Of a DNA stretch of 20,738 bases, positions 15,002-20,738 are shown piece after piece. The stretch comes from Flavobacteriales bacterium (GTDB taxonomy: Bacteria; Bacteroidota; Bacteroidia; Flavobacteriales; JADGDT01). Positions within the stretch are counted from its first letter, which is position 1. Each line of letters begins with the position of its first letter. The DNA lies in assembly GCA_023145275.1 (NCBI GenBank), contig JAGLEB010000013.1:1-20738 (forward strand). The letters are read 5' to 3'. Below the pieces are notes generated by a model. The model was not told where the DNA came from, ran no database searches, and saw nothing but the letters and a program-made list of their open reading frames with translations. The position numbers and the translations under genes are program-made.

Positions 15002-15182
15002 ACCTTAAATCCGCAGGTGGTTTCGTTATGAAAATCTGTAAAGGAATTGGATAGCATTGGTTTAGCGCAGAAAAAAGTAACGCAGGCGTATACATAGATA
15101 CGGTGAGAAAGTTTTTATGAGCATTCCCAATGATGGCGTGCGGTACAGCTTTGTGATAGAAATCCATTTGCGGATTTAAGGT
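15002..15182 (+). ncRNA. Candidate structured RNA (6S-like outline) or inverted-repeat element before dinB
   Basis: Bases 15002-15020 pair with 15164-15182 in an uninterrupted 19-bp helix, if the two G-T positions (15016/15168, 15017/15167) form wobble pairs. These are wobbles only in the + strand RNA; in the minus strand they would be C-A mismatches. Inside lies a symmetric open bubble of 15 nt on each side (15021-15035 and 15149-15163). Further short helices follow: 15036-15040 with 15144-15148, 15055-15060 with 15127-15132, and 15087-15091 with 15098-15102. Size (181 nt) and shape resemble 6S RNA, which mimics an open promoter. There is no T-tract after the stem, so it might be a dinB leader structure. 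A MITE is an alternative, but no target duplication is seen. Confidence 0.4.
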
Positions 15183-15201
15183 TAAAATCTAAATTAAAAA
15201 A

Positions 15202-16386
15202 ATGCACGACAGGTCTATTGTACATATGGATTTAGATACATTCTTTGTATCTGTTGAACGCTTGGACAACTCTAAGCTTATAGGCAGGCCTGTGCTTATC
15301 GGTGGAAAAAGTAATCGTGGAGTTGTAGCATCTTGCAGTTATGAAGCTCGAACTTTTGGCATTCATTCGGCCATGCCGATGAGAATGGCAAGACAACTAT
15401 GTCCCGAGGCTATAGTGCTAAGAGGAGATATGGAAAGGTACAGTTATTTTTCTAATATGGTGACTGATATTATAAAGGAGGATGTTCCTATTTATGAAAA
15501 AACATCTATCGATGAGTTTTTCATAGACCTATCGGGAATGGAGCGCTTTTTTGGATCGTACCTCTTTGCTAGTGACCTGAGAAAAAAAATAGAGAAAGAG
15601 TCAGGGCTAAACATTTCTTTCGGACACTCTATAAATAAAACGGTATCTAAAATTGCTACAGGAGAAGCTAAACCAGCAGGGCAGAAGAAAATTATCGCTG
15701 GGGATGAGAAACCTTTCTTAGCTCCTCTTTCCGTAAGAAAGATACCTATGGTGGGAAACGTCATGTTTCAGAACCTTCGCAGATTAGGGATTGACAAAAT
15801 TCAAACCCTACAACAGATGCCAATAGAAATGCTTGAGCATGCATTGGGGAAAAATGGTGGCAAACTTTGGAAAAAAGCTAATGGCATAGACAATTCTCCA
15901 GTTGTACAATACACTGAGCGCAAATCAATATCGAGCGACAAAACTTTCGAGATTGACACATCTGACATTGCTAAGTTAAGGGCATCGTTGATTTCTATGA
16001 CCGAAAGGTTAGCATTCAAACTTAGAAAAGAACACAAACTATGTTCGGTTGTGACTGTTAAAATTCGCTATTCTGACTTCAACACATTCACACAGCAAAT
16101 TAAAATACCATATACATCTGCCGATCATATTCTTATAGACAAGGTGAAAAGCCTATTCAACAAACTGTACTCTCGAAGAGTTATGCTAAGACTAGTAGGT
16201 GTGAGACTCAGCGGACTTGTAAGTGGAGGCTATCAAATAAATCTCTTCGACGATACGGAGGAGATGATAAAACTGTATCAAGCTATGGACAATATGAACA
16301 AAAGATACGGTAACGGAACAGTACGTAGAGCTATTGGCCTAGGCCAAAAATACAGAGAATTTAACTCGTTTATGCCTGAAAATTAA
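15202..16386 (+). CDS. dinB: DNA polymerase IV (Y-family, DinB)
   Basis: An error-prone translesion polymerase. At 394 residues it is full length. Catalytic residues are Asp10 (HMDLDTFF), and Asp104/Glu105 in TSIDEFF. Phe15 corresponds to the steric-gate Phe13 of E. coli DinB. The fingers stretch SCSYEART is present, as is the IPMVGN helix-hairpin-helix region near 178 and a little-finger domain. A beta-clamp-binding motif QINLF is at 345-349, followed by 45 more residues. The ATG at 15202 lies 20 nt after the 181-nt structured region, so expression could be tied to that RNA. No LexA-box was recognised by eye. Confidence 0.95.
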   Translation: MHDRSIVHMDLDTFFVSVERLDNSKLIGRPVLIGGKSNRGVVASCSYEARTFGIHSAMPMRMARQLCPEAIVLRGDMERYSYFSNMVTDIIKEDVPIYEKTSIDEFFIDLSGMERFFGSYLFASDLRKKIEKESGLNISFGHSINKTVSKIATGEAKPAGQKKIIAGDEKPFLAPLSVRKIPMVGNVMFQNLRRLGIDKIQTLQQMPIEMLEHALGKNGGKLWKKANGIDNSPVVQYTERKSISSDKTFEIDTSDIAKLRASLISMTERLAFKLRKEHKLCSVVTVKIRYSDFNTFTQQIKIPYTSADHILIDKVKSLFNKLYSRRVMLRLVGVRLSGLVSGGYQINLFDDTEEMIKLYQAMDNMNKRYGNGTVRRAIGLGQKYREFNSFMPEN

Positions 16387-16483
16387 AACAAGTAAAATCA
16401 TGTCATTCTTACATGTATTTTGGATCGACCTAACTATTGTATTCCAAAGAGCTTCAACTTTAAGCTTCGAGCTAAAAAATCAC

Positions 16484-16491
16484 TATATTTG
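16484..16491 (+). promoter_or_regulatory. -7 promoter element of the Rieske-like lipoprotein gene
   Basis: TATATTTG is an exact TAnnTTTG match. It lies 20 bp before the ATG at 16511 and inside the longer open frame that begins at 16400, which supports 16511 as the true start. Confidence 0.5.
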
Positions 16492-16510
16492 TACAAAATC
16501 AATAGATAGT

Positions 16511-16924
16511 ATGCTTAAGAATTTTTTTTTAATAACTACACTTGTAGCTCTATTTACGGGCTGCAGCAATGATAACATCCAACTTCCTGATGTTTTTGTT
16601 GATCAATACGTTTACCTAAACAATCCATCCAACATAAACCTGCAATCACCAGGTGGTTGGGCATATGAAAATGGTGGAATTAAGGGCATAATTATATATA
16701 GGATTTCTATGGATGAGTTTAAAGCTTATGAAAGATCTTGCCCTCATATAGCACCTAATTTATGTAGTGTTTTACATGTTGAGAAAGGTATAACTGTAAA
16801 TTGCGAATGCGATAATAAAACTTTTCTACTAGCAACAGGCGAACCATTAGATGGAGCATCGCACGGACTGAAAGAATATAGAGCATACCTAATAAATGAG
16901 AGTACACTTCGAATAGTAAATTAA
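16511..16924 (+). CDS. Rieske-like lipoprotein with an altered cluster site
   Basis: A 137-residue predicted lipoprotein: hydrophobic signal at 1-17 and lipobox FTGC with Cys18. The open frame extends up to an ATG at 16400, but that would bury the signal peptide behind 37 residues, and a promoter element at 16484 lies inside it, so I place the start at 16511. The C-terminal half resembles a Rieske [2Fe-2S] domain: Cys77-Pro-His79, then Cys98-Glu-Cys100-Asp101, then TGEPLDG and LKEY. A Rieske site needs C-x-H and C-x2-H, and here the second histidine is Asp101. I recall similar Bacteroidota lipoproteins with C-x-C-D, so this may be the family norm. Whether it binds a cluster is open. dacB follows after 6 bp. 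Confidence 0.75.
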   Translation: MLKNFFLITTLVALFTGCSNDNIQLPDVFVDQYVYLNNPSNINLQSPGGWAYENGGIKGIIIYRISMDEFKAYERSCPHIAPNLCSVLHVEKGITVNCECDNKTFLLATGEPLDGASHGLKEYRAYLINESTLRIVN

Positions 16925-16930
16925 AAATCA

Positions 16931-18298
16931 ATGCGTTTTTTTTTAAGCTTAACCCTAATCTTTGCCTTCAATTTATTTTCTTCTGCACAGACAGTTATAA
17001 ATGAAGGTGACTTAATTGTTCATAAAAAATTTAAAGTGACGAATACAAAAAAACTTATTCGTCAACTAAACAGCTTAGCAGTTTTCGAAAACTCACTCTC
17101 GGGGCTCTGTATTTATGATGTTAGAAAAGGAAAATATATACTAGAATATAATAGTGACACGTATTTCATCCCTGCATCTAATACTAAGATATTTTCTTTC
17201 TACTCGGCCATAAAAAATATTGGAAACAATATTCCTGCACTATATTATACAGAGACAAAGGACTCTCTAATTGTATGGGGAAGTGGGTCGCCTACCCTAC
17301 TTTACTCAGAGTTTAATGATAGTTGTGCTTTCCAGTTTTTAAACAATTCCCAAAAACAAATATACTTTTCTAGCAATAATTTTCAGAACAAAAGATATGG
17401 TTCAGGTTGGGCCTGGGACGATTACAACGACTCGTATGCCAAGGAGAACTCGGCACTATCAGTATATGGCAATGCTATTAGAGTTACCCTTTTTCCTAAT
17501 GGAGAATGGACAGTTAATCCTAAAATATTTAGAGACTCAATAAAAGTAAATCTCAATGAAGATTTTTTTAGACTAAAAAGAGATGAGAAAAAAAATCATT
17601 TCGAACTATGGATTACCGAAACCAAAGACACTATTTTCAAAGAAGTGCCATTTATTACATCTACCGAATTAAGTATAAAACTATTATCTGACACCCTCCA
17701 CAAAACTATCGTACTGATAGATAGAGAGATGAGAGACAAGGAAAGTATTGAAACTATTTACGGCATTTATAGCGACAGTATTTATAAAGTTATGATGAGA
17801 GAAAGCGATAATTTCCTAGCTGAATCTGTCTTACTGATGAGTGCTGGCAACTTTAATCAGAATGATAGTTTAAACCCAAAACATCAGATAGAATATATAT
17901 TAAACAAACAATTGTCCGACCTATCTCAAGAACCTCGATGGGTAGATGGCTCTGGTCTCTCTAGATACAACTTATTCACACCAAAATCTATGGTAGAGGT
18001 GTTACTTAAGATAAAAGAATATTATACAGCAAAGGATCATAATTTGAATCGCCTATTCGAAATATTTCCCACTGGCGGGCAGGCGGGAACTTTAGAAGAG
18101 CGCTTCATTAATCAACTACCTTTTATTCATGCTAAGACAGGGACATTGAGCAACAATCACAACCTAAGCGGCTATATTATTACAAAATCAGGCAAACTAT
18201 TAGTCTTTTCGTACATGAATAATCACTACAGGCACAAAACTTCAACAATACAGAAGCAAACAGATATTATTCTAGAAGATTTCTATAAGTACTATTGA
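16931..18298 (+). CDS. dacB: D-alanyl-D-alanine carboxypeptidase/endopeptidase, PBP4 (S13) family
   Basis: A periplasmic penicillin-binding protein that trims or cleaves peptidoglycan cross-links. The signal peptide is at 1-19 (cleavage after SSA). The three active-site motifs of the family are intact: Ser83-x-x-Lys86 (SNTK), Ser292-Asp-Asn294 (SDN) and Lys402-Thr-Gly404 (KTG). A large domain is inserted between the first two, as in PBP4. The length of 455 is normal. It starts 6 bp after the Rieske-like lipoprotein gene, so the two are probably co-transcribed. Confidence 0.92.
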   Translation: MRFFLSLTLIFAFNLFSSAQTVINEGDLIVHKKFKVTNTKKLIRQLNSLAVFENSLSGLCIYDVRKGKYILEYNSDTYFIPASNTKIFSFYSAIKNIGNNIPALYYTETKDSLIVWGSGSPTLLYSEFNDSCAFQFLNNSQKQIYFSSNNFQNKRYGSGWAWDDYNDSYAKENSALSVYGNAIRVTLFPNGEWTVNPKIFRDSIKVNLNEDFFRLKRDEKKNHFELWITETKDTIFKEVPFITSTELSIKLLSDTLHKTIVLIDREMRDKESIETIYGIYSDSIYKVMMRESDNFLAESVLLMSAGNFNQNDSLNPKHQIEYILNKQLSDLSQEPRWVDGSGLSRYNLFTPKSMVEVLLKIKEYYTAKDHNLNRLFEIFPTGGQAGTLEERFINQLPFIHAKTGTLSNNHNLSGYIITKSGKLLVFSYMNNHYRHKTSTIQKQTDIILEDFYKYY

Positions 18299-18342
18299 TC
18301 AAAAAAATTAATTTACTTTAAAAATAAACACTCTTTTAACAT

Positions 18343-19524
18343 ATGCGTATTCTACTTACTATTCTTGCAGTAACAATATCTTTAATACTTACTTCATGTT
18401 CAACTGAAGGAAAAAAAAACCAAAAAGCGTCAGAGAATGAAATAATTAAAAAATCAGAGTTTGCAACTGCATACATTGGCACTTACACAAAAAAGGAAGG
18501 TCATGTAAATGGTAGAGCGAACGGTATATATACCGTTAAGATGAATAAACAAACTGGAGAACTAACGGCTAATAACATTACACAGAAAGTTATAAACCCT
18601 TCGTTTTTATCTAAATCTCACGATGGGAAACACCTTTATGCTGTAAGCGAATTAAGTCCTAGTGATAATTCTTTTGGCCAAATATTTGCATTTAGGATTA
18701 ATGAAGATAACTCGCTTAGATACATCAACAAAAAATCTACAGAAAATTATGCACCTTGCCATGTGGCCACAGACAAAACGGGGAAGTTAGTTTTTGTTAC
18801 AAATTATGTGGGAGGTATTGCTATGCTATACAAAGTTGGAAAAGAAGGAGATCTACAAGTTTCTGACACCTTGAAATTATCTGGGAGTAGTGTACATGCC
18901 GATCAAGAAAGTTCACATTTACACGAGATAGTTATCTCGTCGGATAATAATTATGCGTTTATTCCAGACAAAGGAAGTGATAAAATATGGTCGATTCCAT
19001 TTGATGTAAAAAAAGGAACATTCAATAGAGATAGCCTATCCTTTGTGAAAATTCAAGACGGGGCAGGGCCTAGACACTTAGTATTTTCAAAGGACAATAA
19101 ATTTGCATACGTAATAACAGAACTTGACAATCAAATAAACATATTAGGATATAAAGGTAATGGAATACTAGAGAACATCGCCAAGATAACATCTTTACCA
19201 GATAAATTTAAAGAGAATAGCTACGGTTCGGAAATTGTATTACATCCTAGCGGCAAATATCTATATGCATCAAATAGAGGACACAACAGCATAGTAGCAT
19301 TTGAGGTAGACAACAATTCAGGATTACTAAAGCTAATAGATTTCTACGATACAAAAGGAGATTTCCCAAGAGGATTTGCAATAGAATCTAGTGGACGTTT
19401 TCTATATGTAGCAAATCAAAATACGGACACTGTTGTTCAATTCAATATTGATCAAAATACTGGAAAGTTAGAATTCTCAGGAAACATACTAAAAATTAAG
19501 ACGCCTGTTGATATTGAGTTTTAA
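18343..19524 (+). CDS. Lactonase-family beta-propeller lipoprotein (YbhE/Pgl-like)
   Basis: A 393-residue protein of the seven-bladed propeller lactonase family. Repeated blades each carry a G-x-(H/Y)-L-Y-(A/V) strand, for example DGKHLYAVSE, SGKYLYASNRG and SGRFLYVANQN. The N-terminal YIGTYT, AGPRHLVFS and FPRGFAI stretches are family hallmarks. E. coli YbhE is the cytosolic 6-phosphogluconolactonase, but this one begins with a lipoprotein signal (lipobox TSC, Cys19) and would sit in the envelope, so its substrate is probably a different lactone or sugar. No obvious pathway partner is adjacent. It follows dacB after 44 bp. Confidence 0.85.
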   Translation: MRILLTILAVTISLILTSCSTEGKKNQKASENEIIKKSEFATAYIGTYTKKEGHVNGRANGIYTVKMNKQTGELTANNITQKVINPSFLSKSHDGKHLYAVSELSPSDNSFGQIFAFRINEDNSLRYINKKSTENYAPCHVATDKTGKLVFVTNYVGGIAMLYKVGKEGDLQVSDTLKLSGSSVHADQESSHLHEIVISSDNNYAFIPDKGSDKIWSIPFDVKKGTFNRDSLSFVKIQDGAGPRHLVFSKDNKFAYVITELDNQINILGYKGNGILENIAKITSLPDKFKENSYGSEIVLHPSGKYLYASNRGHNSIVAFEVDNNSGLLKLIDFYDTKGDFPRGFAIESSGRFLYVANQNTDTVVQFNIDQNTGKLEFSGNILKIKTPVDIEF

Positions 19525-19582
19525 GTAGATACCTAACCTTCTATCACGTATTTTTTTGTAAATTGTAATAAAATCACAGGCC

Positions 19583-20566
19583 ATGAACTATTTTATTACA
19601 AATCGAGAAGTCGTAGGAAAAGATAAACGTCAGAGATTACGAGAGGATGGGAGAGAGCATGCGGGAGATAATCTTCGATTTGGAACTTACGATATTGATA
19701 CTCGTAAGTTTTCGCTTTTTGGGGAGCCAAAAAAAGAAACAGATCTAATATATTCAGGGATAATTGACAAGAACACTAATAGACTAAAGGGTTCAACACG
19801 ATTTTTTAAAGATATTTACTGTAAGCTCACCGATAACAAATACAAAGGTGATGTTCTATTTTTTATTCACGGATTCAATACCGATTTGGATGGAGTGAGA
19901 GATAATTTCGAAACTCTAAACAAGATATATGTCGACAATAAAAAATCGCCCATTAATCACATTGTGATATTCACTTGGCCAGGGCGAACTCCAATTATCC
20001 CTTTCCACTATCACGATGACAAAAAAGATGCTATGCGTTCGGGTGAGGCGCTAGCTAGAGGTTTCAAAAAAGTAATTAATTTCTTTAGAAAATTCTTACT
20101 CCAAGACCAAAACAAAGCATGCGAACAACACATTCACCTAATGCTACACTCTATGGGGCACCGCGTGTTTAAACACACCTTGCTAGAAATGGAAAAAAAG
20201 AAAATTCAGATTCCCGAATTATTTAGCGAGATAACACTAATGGCAGCAGATATTGAGTACAATATATTTGATGACGATAATGCTTTTGAGAATTTGATAG
20301 ATTTTGGTTCGAGAATTCATATTTTCTACCATAAGAACGACAGGGTTCTAGACATTTCAAAATATACCAAAAATTTCAGTAACAGATTAGGAAGACACGG
20401 CAGGAAGAGGCTGGATATCGGTATGAAAAACATTTTCGATATTGATGTAACTAATACAAACGACGATGAAGAATACGGTTTGAGAGAAGACCTCCTAAAC
20501 CATTGGTACTATTATTCATCGAGCGAAGTAGTAAATAAGCTCATCGATATATTCAACGGAAAATAA
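19583..20566 (+). CDS. Alpha/beta hydrolase (DUF900-like)
   Basis: A 327-residue cytosolic protein with no signal peptide. The alpha/beta-hydrolase fold is suggested by IHGFNT at 95-100 (oxyanion strand), the nucleophile elbow HSMGHR with Ser190 (compare HSMGNR in DUF900 hydrolases), and likely catalytic Asp253 (KNDRVL) and His307. The substrate is unknown. The N-terminal 85 residues (many Arg/Lys/Asp, including YFITNRE) are not part of the core fold. folA follows after 41 bp on the same strand. No promoter or terminator is evident in between. Confidence 0.8.
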   Translation: MNYFITNREVVGKDKRQRLREDGREHAGDNLRFGTYDIDTRKFSLFGEPKKETDLIYSGIIDKNTNRLKGSTRFFKDIYCKLTDNKYKGDVLFFIHGFNTDLDGVRDNFETLNKIYVDNKKSPINHIVIFTWPGRTPIIPFHYHDDKKDAMRSGEALARGFKKVINFFRKFLLQDQNKACEQHIHLMLHSMGHRVFKHTLLEMEKKKIQIPELFSEITLMAADIEYNIFDDDNAFENLIDFGSRIHIFYHKNDRVLDISKYTKNFSNRLGRHGRKRLDIGMKNIFDIDVTNTNDDEEYGLREDLLNHWYYYSSSEVVNKLIDIFNGK

Positions 20567-20607
20567 TTATTACATTCGCAGTCAATAAAACATTATAGCA
20601 GCACAAA

Positions 20608-20738
20608 ATGACAGTGAAATTAATTGTAGCAAAAGCCGAGAACAACGCCATAGGAAAAGGGAATGACCTAATTTGGCACTTACCAAACGATTTTAAATTT
20701 TTCAAGAAAACAACGCTTGGTCACACATTAATAATGGG
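20608..20738 (+). CDS. folA: Dihydrofolate reductase, N-terminal part, cut by window end
   Basis: Only the first 43 codons are inside the window. They read as the start of dihydrofolate reductase, which reduces dihydrofolate to tetrahydrofolate with NADPH. The block NAIGKGNDLIWHLPNDFKFF is characteristic. Trp23 and Asp28 match Trp22 and the catalytic Asp27 of E. coli FolA. The start ATG at 20608 is 41 bp after the alpha/beta hydrolase. An imperfect -7-like TACATTCG lies just upstream. Confidence 0.9.
   Translation, partial: MTVKLIVAKAENNAIGKGNDLIWHLPNDFKFFKKTTLGHTLIM

Noticed and set aside
14916..15167. 83-codon minus-strand ORF in the rnpA-dinB gap
   Set aside because: It overlaps the 181-nt structured region and its start lies in the right arm of the stem. 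Its translation has no recognisable family, and it has no promoter or terminator. More likely a chance frame through the structured element.
16400..16510. Upstream extension of the Rieske-like lipoprotein from an ATG at 16400
   Set aside because: It would put 37 residues before a clear lipoprotein signal, and an exact -7 element (16484-16491) lies inside this stretch. The start at 16511 fits better.
17081..17092. 12-bp palindrome GTTTTCGAAAAC, similar to the inner part of the MITE-like ends
   Set aside because: It lies inside the dacB coding sequence, encodes ordinary residues, and lacks the GAGTCCAC part of the ends. Chance match.

Overview
The window looks like chromosome from a member of the Bacteroidota. 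It is AT-rich, and most genes lack a clear Shine-Dalgarno. Several gene starts are preceded by the TAnnTTTG -7 promoter element typical of this phylum. It also carries Bacteroidota-style families (DUF3127 with an SSB-like tail, DUF2490, lipoproteins with the L-x-S-C lipobox). No phage, CRISPR, tRNA or rRNA was recognised. One non-autonomous mobile element (MITE-like) is present.

Layout. Bases 1-245 hold no recognisable gene. Bases 246-4055 (+) encode an OmpA-type lipoprotein, thiamine-monophosphate kinase (thiL), a terminator, glutaminase A (glsA) and a small orphan HisKA_3-type histidine kinase. Bases 4147-4258 hold a -7 promoter element and a strong terminator about 100 nt apart, a candidate small RNA. 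Bases 4266-5030 (-) encode a crotonase-family protein. Bases 5096-6567 (+) encode a ZIP metal transporter and purN. Bases 6598-7087 (-) hold the DUF3127 OB-fold protein with its long hairpin terminator. Bases 7388-8542 (+) encode a two-TM histidine kinase, convergent with the minus-strand genes HIT and greA (8591-9553). The greA leader (9583-9669) has a near-consensus promoter followed at once by a terminator-like hairpin, a likely attenuator. Bases 9783-13294 (+) encode an AddB/RexB-like PD-(D/E)XK nuclease and a DUF2490 outer-membrane protein. Bases 13311-13483 are a 163-bp element with 19-bp terminal inverted repeats and a 5-bp target duplication. It sits exactly at the stop codon of a minus-strand metallo-beta-lactamase-fold gene. 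That gene lies behind rnpA on the minus strand (13479-14686). Bases 15002-15182 form a 181-nt region closed by a 19-bp stem (candidate structured RNA, 6S-like in outline) just before dinB (15202-16386, +). The rest of the + strand carries a degenerate Rieske-like lipoprotein, a PBP4-type D-Ala-D-Ala carboxypeptidase, a lipoprotein beta-propeller lactonase, an alpha/beta hydrolase, and the first 43 codons of dihydrofolate reductase (folA), cut by the window end.

Most genes are housekeeping: cofactor (thiL, folA), purine (purN) and nitrogen (glsA) metabolism, RNA processing (rnpA), transcription (greA), repair (dinB, the AddB-like nuclease) and envelope (OmpA, DUF2490, DacB). The items most worth a second look are non-coding: the greA attenuator, the 181-nt structured region before dinB, the MITE-like element, and the candidate sRNA at about 4160-4258. 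All assignments come from reading motifs by eye. No database search or folding program was run.
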